Shown: positions 1 through 13,800 of the stretch, in pieces
How the letters are laid out: every line of letters starts with the position of its first letter
Position numbering within the stretch: the stretch's first letter is position 1
Source of the DNA: Plutella xylostella
Taxonomy: Eukaryota; Arthropoda; Insecta; Lepidoptera; Plutellidae
NCBI RefSeq assembly: GCF_932276165.1
Contig: NC_064002.1
Span: forward strand, 3,162,001 to 3,226,000
DNA length: 64,000 bases
Direction of reading: 5' to 3'
Translations under genes and position numbers: made by a program
The notes under the pieces: generated by a model
Told to the model about the DNA's origin: nothing
The model's database searches: none
The model's input: only the letters and a program-made list of their open reading frames with translations

Positions 1-433
1 CCTCCTCTGCTCTGTATAGTACTTACAACAAAAAATATGGAAACCCATTTAAATATTGCGATAGTTCCTGTTACATGAATAGTTTTAGTTACGTAAGAAC
101 GTAGATACATTATTATAATCTTAGTTTAGAAAGTAAATGTGCGAATCATAACGCACACTGATTGTAATAAGAACGTCACTAAAGAGATCTTATTATTTCC
201 TCGATTTGAATAGCTCGCGATTCTCATGTTATAACCGAAGAACCTTCATGATGACGTTGCAATGGAAGCTAAAACATGACATCCAGAGGGCGGAAAACCT
301 AGACCCTTTGGAAAAAACTTGTTAGCACTCATTAAATAACGATATCACACGAGACATAATCTGGTCCAAGATTGTAAATAGGTAATGGCGAAATAGTAAT
401 AAAGAAACAACCCAGTTTTGGACCAGATCATAA
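1..433. other. AT-rich non-coding DNA
   Basis: I see no gene, exon or RNA gene here. The sequence is AT-rich with stop codons in all frames. It leads into the interspersed repeat that starts at about 434. Confidence 0.6.
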
Positions 434-1015
434 AATTTTTTAGGGTTCCGTAGCCAAAATGGCAAAAACGGAACCCTTATAGTTTCGTCATGTCCGTCTG
501 TCCGTCTGTCCGTCTGTCCGTCTGTCACAGCCGATTTACTCGGAAACTATAAGTACTACAGTGATGAAATTTGATGGGAATATGTGTTGTATGAACCGCT
601 ACAAAAATATGACACTAAATAGTAAAAAAAAGAATTGGGGGTGGGGCCCCCCATACATGTAACTGAGGGATGAAATTTTTTTTTTCGATGTACATACCCG
701 TGTGGGGTATCAATGGAAAGGTCTTTTAAAATGATATAAAGTTTTCTAAAAAACATTTTTCTTAAAGTGAACGGTTTTTGAGATATCAGCTCTCAAAGTC
801 GTAAAAAGTATGTCCCCCCCCTCTATTTTTATAACTACGGGGTATAAAATTCTAAAAAAAATAGAGGTGATGCATGCTAATTAACTCTTTCAACGATTTT
901 TGGTTTGATCAAAGTATCTCTTATAGTTTTTGAGATAGGTGACATAATAAGTTTATTATATTTGCTGCTACGGAACCCTTTGTGCGCGAGCCCGACTCGC
1001 ACTTGGCCGGTTTTT
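434..1015. repeat. old interspersed repeat bounded by AGGGTTCCG / CGGAACCCT
   Basis: This roughly 580-bp unit opens with TAGGGTTCCG (441-450) and has the inverse CGGAACCCT at 971-979, followed by a GC-rich end with cccgactcgcacttggccgg (991-1010). A tandem octamer TCCGTCTG is repeated about four times at 485-520. Short ORFs inside look accidental. I recognise this arrangement as a widespread lepidopteran repeat from memory but cannot name the family. It is probably a non-autonomous transposon copy, since no long ORF is present. Confidence 0.55.
485..525. repeat. (TCCGTCTG)n microsatellite
   Basis: About four tandem copies of an 8-bp unit built from TCCG and TCTG lie inside the larger repeat. 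It is probably part of that repeat family's consensus. Confidence 0.8.
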
Positions 1016-1934
1016 ATTTCTATTATTGTACTGCACATAAAACATGGAACTCTCCCAAAGAAAACAGTAAACGGCCTTTCTCAGGCCATCACTGCCCTCG
1101 GCCTATCTGTATGTGCACCTGTCCCTAGGCAGGTATATCGGGATGATTACGTAAAAATATACATATAGAATTACTAACCAATCTACTAACAAATTAATCA
1201 CATTTCATAAAGACGATGTGACTCTGAACACGTAAGATTTCGTGCACTACCATGTTCTCAAATTCGCCGATTTTTGCACTTATTTGCAAAAGGCCTCGAT
1301 TATTTGCATACTACTTATGAACGCTCTAGTTCAAACAAATGAATATTACGAACACGGTGATTCCCGCTACTTTGATCTACAACAGGTAGGTATTGAGATT
1401 AAAAAATATCTGTATAATCAAGCAGATTCAACTCGCTAAGCATGAAATGAATAATGTCGATAAAAATTAAAGTGATCTTTATCTGAACCGCCAAATTATG
1501 CATGAGCACGCCTTGAAGTGGAAATATGAATTAACACGATGCCTCTTAACTTAGGTGTTTTATTGTGAAAAGAACGAAAAATGTCTCATTATCATTAGTC
1601 AGACAGGACAAGGTGCAAACTGTAAGACATGTGCAGAATACGCAATGATACGCTACTGAAGGTAAGGACTATAATGTTACCAGTGCAAGTGCATTCTAAA
1701 ACATATTCCTTACATGTAAAAAATTTCCTAGATTTGATGTTTTTTTAGTCTCTATGAGATATTAGTCTCCATATTGTTTTTGTTTAAAGATACTTATTTT
1801 GGAACTTTTCTAAAATCGGATGCTTTATGTTAATTTAAGTACTTAGTTTCTTTTTAGTTCTTAGTTACCACTCCAAATATAAATCAAAACAAATACCATA
1901 AACGAATAAAAATACAAATTATAAAAATATTTAA
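1016..1934. other. AT-rich non-coding DNA
   Basis: No supported gene. One feature stands out: a pyrimidine-rich AG (tttctttttag, ending at 1857) that would serve as a 3' splice site about 77 bp before the short GC-biased ORF at 1935. This is suggestive only. Confidence 0.4.
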
Positions 1935-2018
1935 ATGGGCAACACCGAGAAGACCATCGACAACATTATAATGGGCAAGACGACGAGCGGCAGCGGCAAG
2001 TCGGCCTCGCATTCCTGA
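1935..2018 (+). CDS. 27-codon GC-biased small ORF, unrecognised
   Basis: ATG at 1935-1937 to TGA at 2016-2018 encodes 27 residues beginning MGNTEKT and ending SGSGKSASHS. The flanking DNA is very AT-rich, yet nearly every codon here ends in G or C (GGC, AAC, ACC, GAG, AAG, ATC, GAC), as expected of selected coding sequence. An in-frame TAA lies directly upstream, so it does not extend 5' without splicing. It starts MG, but position 6 is Lys, a poor N-myristoylation context. It could be a real microprotein, a single exon of a larger gene, or a fragment of an inserted coding sequence. I do not recognise it. Confidence 0.3.
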   Translation: MGNTEKTIDNIIMGKTTSGSGKSASHS

Positions 2019-5000
2019 CAAGGACGATGGCTGATGTTACTACAGCTACAGCTGGACGAAAAACTAACACATGAGGGCTGCCGTGCTATCGACACGTTTT
2101 ATACAACAACATAGAGTCGTGGTTGGCGAAGCAGCGTTTAGAAAATACGTTTTTCTCGAGATAGAGTGACCCTCTTGTGCTCGAATATCATCTACTGCAC
2201 GTTACCGACGCTCGCTGTATCATTCTGACTCATTAGCGACCAAATTCCCGTATAATGACCCACACTAATCATCACACAGCTGTAAACGTTATTCTTATCG
2301 CTTCAGACAATGGCAGACTTGCATGGGGTTGCGTTACCTTATGAAATTCACCTACTGTAAGGGTTGTGTTTATGAAAGAACTAAATAAGAAGTATTCACA
2401 CAAGGCAACTGGCTACTACATAGCATGTAATTCATAACCTTATCTTTGAAATTTTTCAAGTCTTAAGTATAGAACCAAAACCTTGCACCGGCTTTCCTAG
2501 CAACCAAGCAATGAAATGCAGGACTTTAGAGGAACAAGTGCAACAAACTAGTGACCAATGCACAAGAAGACAATTGATATTATCTAATTATGCGCATTAT
2601 TTCCTCTAGGTCGACCATTGCTCCTAGGCATAAACGATAGCCCCAAATTGCTAGGACTTATCGACGACCAATAATAGCACAATGCGTTGCATTAAACTGC
2701 CTTCAGAGAGGCTCGTTATTTGTAATGTCGGCGGTTTTAATGATGGCCAGAATAATAATATAATTAAATGTTTACTCAAATTGATAGTTTGGGTTTCCGT
2801 TGCATCTTAAATTTTCTCGTCAAGGTAAGTCAAGTATTTTATTTTAGTATTTTTGATTGATGTGAAATTAAGAAGCATAAATAATTTGCTACTGAAAATA
2901 TTTAATGAATGCGTTTTTTCTATCATTATTATCTTTATACTAATTTGACAAATAATGTTTGAATTCCGTGGAAGTTTCAACATCAGCAAAATGTTACGTC
3001 TATTAATATCAATTACATAAACAGCATAATCTTGAATATGGCCATGGTTACTATTCAATTATGCATAGATAGCACAATAATAAAATAAATATCAAGAGAA
3101 TTAGAAATTTCGAGCAGGACAGAGTTCAATGTCACCTACTGGAGGTCATTCTGGGACCACTTGACGAGTCATATAATATTTTTGCAACTACCTAAATAAA
3201 ATTTATTAACTATAAAATTTACACATGACAATGATAGAAACATAAATTTGCACCATGATTCTATATTTAAAAATAATTAAAACAGAAATAATTTTAAGTG
3301 CGAAGTAGGCGGAGGTACGATGGTGCGAAGTTGATGGTATAATTACATTACAATTAATTTGAGCATTCAAAACGATTGTGCGTGTGACTGAGAAATTAAG
3401 TAAGCCTTCAATCTTTTGTTGCTGTGAAGAATTTATTTCTCATAAGAACCTTGTAGCTACTACGTTCAATAAATTTATGCCATAGTCCGTTCACACGAAC
3501 TGGCGATTAAGAAAACAATTTTGTTGAAGCAGAAGCTGCGGTGATTGGAAGCTCGTAATTCTAGCCGCTAAGCTATCAGGAACCAATAGACAACATTGTA
3601 AACGTATTTGTTTTAAAGGTCTGTGGGCGTGGGACGAGTTGCGTCAAAAAGAGTACGCGGAAGTAAAGCGTTTCAAATCAAACGATACAAGACGTACCTA
3701 TATAAGTCATAGACGCATCCATTGAATTGTCACATACACTTGGCTTACAAAAGGAATAAAAAACGAATACGGGCACAAATGTAGACGTAAGATAAATTAG
3801 TAAACAAAGTTTCCACCGCGATATTAATAAAAACTCAGTTAATTGCCTAAAATAGAAGCACGAGGATGGTCTCGTTTTCAAAACCTGATTTACATGCAGA
3901 GGTGGAGGAAAAGTAAACTTCGAGAAGCAGTAAAAACCAAAGGTAAAGGAAAGCAACAACATCCTTAACAGCTGGCAAGGCTGCATCATGCAATAACATG
4001 TAAAACATTGCAACTTTGACCCATTTCATGTTATAAAAAAAGTAAGTATAATAAGACGATGAAGACGTATGCAACACCCACCGTCTGAGTGTTTGCACAA
4101 CCAAGTAGCACCGTGAGAATATTATATTTCTTTATGTATTGAACCTGCCTACGCGAGTATACAACAACTTAATAACATGTCGCGAACACAAGATAAATTC
4201 CTGTCCTAATGATCAGAGACGAGGTGTGTCATCTTGATTTATGTGCCTTAAATGGTGTTACGGTATTTCTACAGATTCGCATTATATCAACCAAGAATGC
4301 CAGATTTAAAAGCGAAACGGTAGCATACATTGAACTTGAACTTGCCCGACTAAACTTACGTGAATTCACGTATTCACCACATTACATCATGCAAGCCGAG
4401 CAGTCGAAACGAAACAAGACACTGCAACTGCATGCAGCGTATCCTCCACCTACAAACGCAGCCATTTATGACATAAAAGGCGATGAGGTGTATCATACAA
4501 TCTGAGCTCCGGCCATCAGCTCGGTAACAATAAATAATGGTATTCCGTGTACGGCGGCGGTGTCCTCGCGTGGTGTTGCTCAATCCGCGACGGTCAGCGG
4601 CACACGTCATGGGAACCCTCCGCAACGTGACACAGCTACTGTATCACAAATTATAAAAGTTTTCCTGCCGCCGCACACGCAGCCTCTCAATGCAATCGCT
4701 CATACTCCCGATGATGACACCTATTTACACACTCATCCGAATACCCGGACAAATATTTAAACGGTATCATATGACAATATAAATGAAATCCAAATTCCTA
4801 TTAACTTAAGTGCATATTTTACAAGATCATCTATTTTGATGTGAATAATTTAGATTGTTAATGATAGAGCCTGTTTACTGAGGATATAAAGTTTATGCAC
4901 AAAGAAGTTAGCCGTGACTTCTCAGAAATTATTGATGATACGAATCCTGAGCCATTTATTACCGAACTGCATTCGCATAATGTATTTCGTATTATGAGAA

Positions 5001-6980
5001 GGGTTTATAGCATACACCAGTATGAAGGTCTACAGAATTACGTCTGGAATTCTTAGCCCTTGAGTCACGAGCACCACTGGTAACATCTATGACCTATAAT
5101 AATTATGTTGTTTTGGTGCTGGTGATATCATCTTTAAACAATTTTCTACAAAATTCACGTTGCTCGCTACTGAACATGCCTCACTGCATGATTAATTATT
5201 ACAGAACACTGTTTTAAGGCTGTCGACAAATTTATCTCTCCCTGGGTTGCCAGATACGGGAGCTGCCATCAATGATTTCGCATTTGTATGGTTTTTAGTA
5301 TTGTAATTTGTACTATGTGTTTATTGAATTAAATATTATGTTTTTTTTTGTCTTTTCGTATTTTTACACATTTTAATTACATATGTAAAAGCTCATAATT
5401 TAAACACCTGTAAGATTATTGAGTTCAATGCCATGTAGGTCCCCCATTAAATGTTGTGATGCAGGGCAAAGTCCCCGAATTCGGGGGCACAGACCGTTAA
5501 TGCACCAAACGGGTTCAGTTTGCTTACAGAAACATCCTTATGCCGATAATTAATTACTATTACCAGGTAATAATATTGTGCCTTCTTCGCCCATGGGCTG
5601 TGGATTTGCAAGCACCTGTATCATAATAACTCTAGCTTGAACTAGACTCACAAGCAATGACAAAGTTTCAGTACATAATATATTGTGAAACGTCATATGC
5701 AGGTGGAACTTTTTCATAGCACGTGAGTGTACTTTTCCGTATTCTTATAAAGGGTCTAGGTAGAACAAATGGTCGATCTGTTGATGATACAGACTTATGA
5801 TGATGATAATTTATTTTGTAAACATCAATTTAGAATTCTTCTTTCTAAATTATGTATACTTAGCAACAAATATCGTATTCTACAACCAATTTGCAATGCA
5901 CGTATTCGGAAGGGCCCAATGGCAATAATAATTAGTTCCAAGCCGAAAGCGTGGATAAATATCTACTTAGCGTAGGTACTTAAAGGGTTTCTTTCTAACG
6001 TAACGCTCTGTGGGAAATAAATATGAGTTATGTACTTAGATATTGGATCAGCTTGACACCGATTTTGGTAGAGCATTGGTAGAGAATTATAAACGCGATT
6101 CTTTTTACGATTTGTAGAAATAAAACTAAGGACAGAATACACTTTTCTCACTGTAACGCTTCGGTAAATATGGCAAACCGCGCGTATAGTCATAGTCATA
6201 CCGAATGGGTTCCAATCTAATACATTATTTGCTTGAAGCCGCATAAAGATTAAATAAACAGTGATGTAAGCGGTATATGCGATTGCGAAGTTATTTTTAA
6301 TATTTACGGAACTATAAAGATCTCTAAAACTCTCTATTTTGTATATTTTTGCATTAAAATCGATGTAATACAGTATACAGTTATTATTTCAACTGCTTCT
6401 GACATAGAATAGCCGGGTCCACAATAGACAAACCACGCGATCCATGGAGCTTTTATAATATGTATGTAACAATATTAAGCCACATTCATCAAGCTAAATT
6501 TTAAGGACAATAAATAGTACACAGTACATCCAATGGAGACTACAAGTAGCTAGTAGCTACTTCTTATCTCAGTGGAATACCACCTTGATTATTGAGCATT
6601 ATGTTAATGATGATACACCACCAAGGTTTACTTTATTAAAACTAATAAGGTATCAAATTTACAATAGCATTCATTCGGTCATTATCTCACGAAGCAGGAG
6701 CATCTCCAATAAGTACATTGCACTCATTATGATATATGCAGCTTTCTTTGATACAGTTTGTATCTTTATTAGCTATTTCCTTTTACTGGTTTCTACGGAA
6801 TAACGTAATATGTATCACCAATATTTCAATACATAAACACTTGCATCAATACGCATGATTCATTCCCAAACCACCACTGTCATTGTCTCGACCTAAATCT
6901 GCAGGCGCCCAATTCTGCATTTCTTTCTGCACCAACTTTTCGCAAATGCAACGCTGCAGACGCCAGCTGAGAACGCCGAG
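2019..6980. other. AT-rich intergenic DNA upstream of gene A
   Basis: About 5 kb without a supported gene. ORFs of 60-110 codons occur on both strands, but they lack codon bias, flanking splice sites or recognisable domains. A 14-bp perfect palindrome lies at 5473-5486. A GC-richer patch around 4500-4700 could be a regulatory element but carries no diagnostic motif. Confidence 0.5.
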
Positions 6981-6987
6981 GTGCAAC

Positions 6988-7058
6988 TTTATATATATAA
7001 GCCTTGGGGAGTGTTGCAACACGTTCAGTACGCCTCTAGTCGCTTTGCCGATCGGACC
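6988..7058 (+). promoter_or_regulatory. core promoter of gene A: TATA box, initiator and DPE
   Basis: A TATA run (6988-7001, TTTATATATATAAG) is followed by an initiator TTCAGTA with its A at 7027. Taking that A as +1, GGACC at 7054-7058 falls exactly at +28 to +32 and matches the insect downstream promoter element RGWYV. Three elements at correct spacing make this a strong RNA polymerase II start-site call. The transcript would contain two short upstream ORFs before the proposed start codon at 7210. Confidence 0.7.
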
Positions 7059-7119
7059 ACGCGCGATCTAACCGCGACGGCCACGGAGAGGGCGAGAGAA
7101 GCAACACACAACTCTAGTC

Positions 7120-7155
7120 ATGAGGACCCAGTGAATGCAGTGTTCAGTGACGTAA
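7120..7155 (+). promoter_or_regulatory. two short upstream ORFs in the gene A leader
   Basis: ATG at 7120 opens a 4-codon ORF ending in TGA (7132-7134). ATG at 7135 opens a 6-codon ORF ending in TAA (7153-7155). Both precede the proposed main start at 7210 and would be expected to dampen its translation. They matter only if transcription starts near 7027 as proposed. Confidence 0.4.
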
Positions 7156-7209
7156 CAAGTGAGCAGGCAATTAAAGTAAACAATAAGAACCGTGGAAGTG
7201 CCAGAGACA

Positions 7210-7227
7210 ATGAACATCCCGAGCCCG
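7210..7227 (+). CDS. gene A, candidate first coding exon (6 codons)
   Basis: ATG at 7210 begins MNIPSP and runs straight into a strong donor, CCG|GTGAGT at 7228. The exon ends in phase 0, which is the phase needed by the exon at 18226, so the two can be joined directly. It lies about 180 bp downstream of the core promoter. The join across roughly 11 kb is inferred from phase and promoter position, not from transcript data. An optional exon at 10547 is also compatible in phase. Confidence 0.45.
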
Positions 7228-10200
7228 GTGAGTTTGCCGAATAATACAATCGAGCCGCCGGATCAGCTGAGCGGATTAGCATATCGCTTATTGTGTTTGT
7301 TTACGATACATAGAGCTTTGATCTCGATCTTAAATTGATAGTTTATTAACCCATAGTTGAAAAGAGAGAAGTTCTTCTAAGTTTGAAGTGTGTACTTACA
7401 GGCTTGTTTTTTAACAAGAATGGGGTGGGAGTGACGACTCAATTGGGGAGTTTTTAGAGTTTTATCAAAATCGGTGGAGCCGAAAGGATGATAGGTATTT
7501 GTTACCATTGTGGAGGTAGAACGAGACTTAGCTGTTACAGTTTACGAAGCTGCATAACAGAGTATAATTTTTAAGCTTTTTTACATTGACATTTAGATAA
7601 TATGTATAATAATGTAATATGAGACCTTCACAAAGCCAAATTGGAATGATTACACATCTTATAAACATCTATGCGGGAATGTTGTTTTAAAAATATCAGA
7701 ATTTCAGTATTCATAAAAAAAACTAAATTAATTGATCAGCTTATGGCGCTAAGAACTGGATCGTACCCGGATTCTCCAAATTCACGAATTATTAGAATCA
7801 CGAGCTATGCATGGATGGTCGTTGACACACAAAAACAGACGGTTGGACCTTATTAACATAAATATCGAGTATTGTAACAATGTATTTAGGTTGAACTCTT
7901 TCCATTATCTTACAATGATTCTGAATGGTTCCTCAGCACCGAGAACATCTTTTGCAAAAAAAACTAATTGCTCATGCATTTAGGTATATCATTAAATTTT
8001 AAAAGCACTTTACATAACGCGTCGGTATACTAATCCAAGAAGTTAGATGCCTAGCAACGTGCTAATGTAATGGATTTTTATGACAAAAAAAGGCAGGATT
8101 TCCGCAAACGTTCAAATCTTAGGAGATAATTTAAAGGTTAATCACGACTATGTGGTAACATCGCGCAGAGTTTCAGTTTCAATTAAAACGGAATACCGTG
8201 ATCATCGATTTTTTGAGCAACTATAAAACTTTACTTAACTTTAACGTTTGTAAAGGTCAATATTAACATTGTAAAGTTATTACTTCATACTCATCACGTA
8301 ATGAAAGTGAAGATACATAGATACGCGAAAATTATTCACCAGACACAGACTCTATGTGGAGATCGAAACAAAAAATAACACATCACCATTACCATTTACA
8401 CCCCAATGCCAAACAGAAATATAGAACAGCGGCGTGCAATTAACCGAGTTTAAAGACCGTAATCTCAACGAACTCGGGCGAGTATACCCCGACGAAGTTA
8501 CTGACCACATTGAAAAGCTTGAAGAAGCTTAAGGTGCAGAAAGGCGCGACGCCGTATTTGCATAGACAGTGGCGCCGCCAGGAAAGTGGCGGCTCCAAGG
8601 TCTCAAGTTAGGCGGACGTAATCGGCGCAGGAGTTGCTCCGAGACGGTGCCTACAAGGAGTTTTGCTAGGCCATCGCTAACTCTAATGGATGGCGATAGA
8701 GTCGCAGTTGGCGCAGCCTTGATCCGTGAGTTTGTCTGTGTAGAGGGAGTAGGCCGCTAGGGACGGAATAGACTCGCCCTCGATGGCCGGCCTTCACATT
8801 TCACGGCACCCGGACCTGGCCATCAGGCACCAGACCGGGTTCGGTGCATTCAAACGGAAACCGGTCAGCAAATAAAACGATTGGAGGCGTGCGCGCTCCA
8901 GGCTCTTACATTGTGCTTTGTAGATATTGCACCAGCTGTAGGACGGGGGTGTTGATCCCGGTTTAGTTAACAATACAAATTTTAATGTTGTAAAGAAAAC
9001 ACATTTTAAAATCAAAGAAATTGAAATGAGAGCAGAAACCTCCGCTACTGTTCTTTATGGGAAACAGTATGAACTATAAGTGCATTATTTATGTTATGTT
9101 ATGACATGATTATGAATTTATTAACATAATAACAATCTAATAATTAGTAGCAATTATAAACAAATATTAGATTAACCGAAACAGTAGCACGTATACTTAT
9201 TCATGAGCGAATAGCAAAAATTTCGGATGTTTCCTCAAACTCAAGGCATTTGCAAATTTTATAGTGTCAATGACAAACTAATGCAAATTCACATCCTATG
9301 TCTGGTTCAAGGTCTCCTTATGTGTTGCATAAACTAAATAAACATGTTAATTTCAATACATATTTGACATCGATAGCTGTTACAATAACATAGCAAAAGG
9401 TGGTTTAACCTCAAACAACTGACCTCTACTTTCTAACATGCTTCACTAGTTGGATAAAAATAGATACTCTATGTTATTTGCATTTAAAATTTCGTCAATT
9501 CTTCGCGCTCTAATTTTGAACAATCACAGATCACAAGTCTAAAGGATTGCAATAATTTGCAAGCATCTTAATTTTCTCTGTAGGTACGGTTCCCTACCCA
9601 CATGCCATAATTGAAGTCAAGGACGTAGAGATCTTTCTCTGCCAAGCGGTCCCCATTAAAACGTTGCCACAGTCATATATGCCGTTGTGTCAAAAGATAA
9701 ACAAGCGGGTTTTCCGCAGGTAATACCCACACAAATAAACACAAACTTGCGAAACCGTAATATGAGAACTAGATATTTTGGGTTGCTATGGGGGCACAGA
9801 TAATACTAATCTATCAATAAGTATATGAGAAGATATTTATTTAGGTATTAAAATCGCAAGGGTCACACACATAATGTCAACACAATGCATAAAGCAATAA
9901 ACGTTGTCAATACGAGTCAGTTTGGTAAGAAAAGAGTTCATGATCCAAACCCCATTGTATTTATGAGCAGTACTCACGTGCAGTGTAGGAATGACCCCCT
10001 AAGCATGTTTATGTTACGTCACAACCCAGTCCATTGCTTAAGACATCGTTGGGCCACATGTCATAAGCAATTATATTATGAGTAGGTCAGTTCAATTGCC
10101 AAGAGCTAAGTACGACTACTCAAACGGTAAGGATTTAATATAACATACCATGTCCTAGCCCTAGCGGTAGATAGTAAGTATGGTTAATTGAGATTTTAAA

Positions 10201-10546
10201 TTATGATTCACATTGCTATAATCAAGTCAATTTATCATCACAGGTTTCGACTTCAATCTTCATAGATCTATCGGTATATTAATACTGTCACATTAAAATC
10301 GTTTTATAACATTCCATAAAATCCAATACTTTACCGGCTGGTGACTTATAAAATTTATACAACGCAACGCACGGGCAGGTCAAATTTTACATAGTAACAT
10401 CCTCCAGTTCAAGGTCCTACTGATGACTGTGAGATTTTGTTTTTGAAAAGCTTCATTAAAATATTCCAACGTTACTAAAATGTTTAATATCAAAAGGTGT
10501 TGATAGATATGCCATTAATAAAGAGAAGAATGAATGCTCCCCGCAG
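7228..10546. other. gene A intron sequence, no features seen
   Basis: If the gene A model is right, this is the first part of its large first intron. It is AT-rich. The ORFs at 7671-7856 and 8569-8760 lack splice sites, codon bias or recognisable domains. Confidence 0.4.
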
Positions 10547-10822
10547 TTGAAGACAATTCGACCTGACAAGACAATACAATCAATTACTTCACTTGATCAC
10601 CCGCCGATTGTTGCAAATGTATCTTTACATGACATAACTAACGAAAGGCAGACTAATCGATCGGGTGACATTAAAGTGTCCGAAGCGGATCGTGCAGCGG
10701 ACAACATCCTGAAGCCAGAGCCATTCAACACTCAAGGAATTCCCAACCGAGACGGATCTCGGAGACAAAACGTACCTCGTGACGTCACATTAGAGACGCG
10801 AAATCGCCTTCAAACAATGTAA
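10547..10822 (+). CDS. possible optional exon of gene A (open in phase 0)
   Basis: A 3' splice site (tgctccccgcag, ending 10546) opens a 91-codon frame running to TAA at 10820-10822. The translation is hydrophilic, rich in Asp, Arg, Asn and Thr, with no recognisable domain. Incoming phase 0 fits the upstream MNIPSP exon. No convincing donor in phase 0 follows: candidates such as AAC|GTACCT and GAC|GTCACA are weak. It may be an alternative 3' terminal exon or a chance ORF. Confidence 0.2.
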   Translation: MKTIRPDKTIQSITSLDHPPIVANVSLHDITNERQTNRSGDIKVSEADRAADNILKPEPFNTQGIPNRDGSRRQNVPRDVTLETRNRLQTM

Positions 10823-13800
10823 CAATGAACTTTTGTAGTATACGAGCATACATCGATAGAAGTTTATACTAATTACAATCAAAACCGTGAAAATTGCTAT
10901 ACTCGTACAGAAGGTTATTTTTGTCCCACATGGGTATTTTTTATCCTAGATGTATTTATAGAATCGACAATGAACAAGAACAAGTTGCCCATTACGAAAT
11001 ACATGGTAAATAAAATATTTCGCACCGTTTAACGACGCTCGCCGCAGAGGTCATCCAATTTACTTACTGTCAAGTGTCAACATATTGCTATGCTCGTGAG
11101 CAAACAAATTTAACACTGCTATCTGCAACATCTTTCGGTTTTAGTTAAAATCTGTAAATAATCGTATTTTTAAAGTGGGTTTCAAAAATGGGTGGCGATT
11201 TTCCCGAAGGTTTTTTAATAGCCAATATTCCAACAAAAGGGGTATTTTACGTTTTGTTCAAAAACAACTAGCAGAACTATCTTGGTATAGAGTCCGTTTG
11301 TCATTTTAATGTTGATGCTTACAGAAAACGAGGTCAAAATATTCAAAATCATAAGAAAACCGGTACAAAGTCTCAACAAGGACACAACTTAATGATGAAA
11401 ACACGTACCTGCCTACTGTAATTTTGCAAGAATTTGGGGAGTTCATATTTTATGACCTTTGCCTACTAAGAGAACCGTTGCAAGTTTGCAACTAAGTAGC
11501 ACAAAGTTAAGTACCTACTAAAAGATAAAAAAATGCCTGTTATAATATAAAAAATATGCATAACTTATTAAAATGCACTAAAGCATAAAGCTGAAAAAAA
11601 AACGACAAACTCGGATCGTACTCAAGATAAAACAATGCGAACTCGGGTGTACCTAAATAATACATTATAATAAAATTAAGTCAGAAGAGATTAATCTTAT
11701 TTTAAAAAAGCAAACAACACTTCAAACAAACATAACCTCATTATTAAGTAAATTCAAAATACGAAAAGGGAACTAGCAACTGTTTGCAAATCAATTCACT
11801 AAATGTGACTAAATAACTCGGAAGCTAGGAAGCACTTCATAAGGTAAACTATAGCATATTGGGAAATAAAGTGTACATTTAACAAATATTTGAAGGCCTT
11901 CACAAAATACAGTATTTAAGTGTAATTATTAAGTTATCATGACTGTATTTGATGTAACTCATCTGATACTTAATAAGTGAGCTCTACTTAGGAATACTTA
12001 TTTATTTACTGGGTAAATATCGATGTATTCTCAATGTACCTGTATATTAGTATGATCGTAGTTAGTTCATGTCAGCAAGTGACATCATCAGGTACTGCGG
12101 ACGAGGAATCCGGATAAGTAACCTATCTCATGGTCGGTTTTTTTTAACCACTCGAGACCGAAGATGATCCAATGGACCAGGGAACCAACAACTACCAATA
12201 ATTAAAATCTCCACGCACGGTTATTATGTTCCGGAAAACTTATCTTTGAACTTCGAACAACGAAGGATAACAGTTACTTGTTGATAAAAAAACCAATGCA
12301 CGTGGAGCACGTCTTTATTCCAATATATCCGTTGTTCGGTTCTCGTAATAAATGCGTCATGTATTGAATTCTACGCATAAATTAATAGATAATAAACTGT
12401 AATAAGAATGAAGGCACAAGGTTTGTCAAGTAGCGGCGGCGTTGTTGATTCCATACCGATTTACATTGACACGATTCCTGTTAGCTTCACAAATACAGCC
12501 AATTGAGTTCAAGGACGTACATAAGCCGATGCTGTGACCAGCGTGAACAATGAGTTATGCGCGCCGGTCGTCCTCATGCAATCGCCTATAAAATATGATA
12601 ATTGGTCGCTCAAAAGCACGTCTCGGCTCGATGCTGTCATTCCACCTCAGACTTGAATTTATTGCCTATCATCTCTATAGTGTCCGTTTTGTCTTAGACT
12701 AATGCAATGCCTGTCGTTTCTAACACTGCCTCGACGACTGCCGACAATTATTCATCCAGCCAAACTGTCCATCACATCGCATTAATATTGCTGATGATGA
12801 TGTTATCGCTGACACTGCCAACTTTTATTATTTATAGTTATGTACATGTATATTTCATGAGACAAAGCCTCACAACTTACGTATGTTAGGTGTCGTTATC
12901 CTCTTGGGAAATAAAAATCACTTAGTGGCGTAACCCATTCAATCAATCTCCCAGTGATTAAATGTGGATAATGGGTAGTTAGAAGCGTGCATGGCCCTTG
13001 AACAGGTGTTTAACGTCAATCATTGTATACGAGAATACAGAGCACATGCAACAACCGATTGATCGCCGCTCCTCCCACAACATCTTGGTCACTATAATGG
13101 TATTATCCTTATATGAATTACCCAGGTCTTATTAAATAAAGTTGTATGTAATGCAAGTGTATAATTTGTACACCATTATGATTATTCAATTTGTCAAAGT
13201 CTTAACACTTCCATTCAACTGTATCATTGTGCAATTCATAATTGCGAGACAGGGATATGATTTGTCATGAAATCAAAAGTACGATTCGCGTCTCGGCCCC
13301 GTTACACATTGTAAAGGTTCGCATTATGAATAACTGAAAGTATTCCAAGAAGAGCAAGGCAAGACGAATGTTATGCACACTTTCTCTTGTCCCAAACAGA
13401 ACACCTCAGTGAGGCGTTAAAAGATTATCGTAGTAAATGTAGCGAGCAGTGTTCCGCATAATGAAAGCTAGGGGGGCGTGCGTCGCCAAAGATACCGATT
13501 AAAAAAACTTCTCTACATACAATGATTGCATTAAATAGAAAATCCTATTATGCTAAATTGTTTGTTTGACATCCGCATCATTAGGACAGGCATAATCCTC
13601 TAAATTGCTCTTGTGTAATTTTCTTGATGACACAGTCGTAACATCTTTTATTGTGTCGGCAATTTGTGTTGCGTTTGATTCCGAATATGATGTACAGCTT
13701 TCGTGTTAGTGGCGGTGAGGTTTGCGGTGCGTGGTCTAATGAGATGCGAGTCAACAAAGCCCCGTTATGCGCGTGCGCTGCAGCCGCCGCCTCTGGCGAT

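Noticed and set aside
3678..4104. two overlapping minus-strand ORFs of 85-111 codons
   Set aside because: No recognisable domain, no codon bias, and they overlap each other in different frames.
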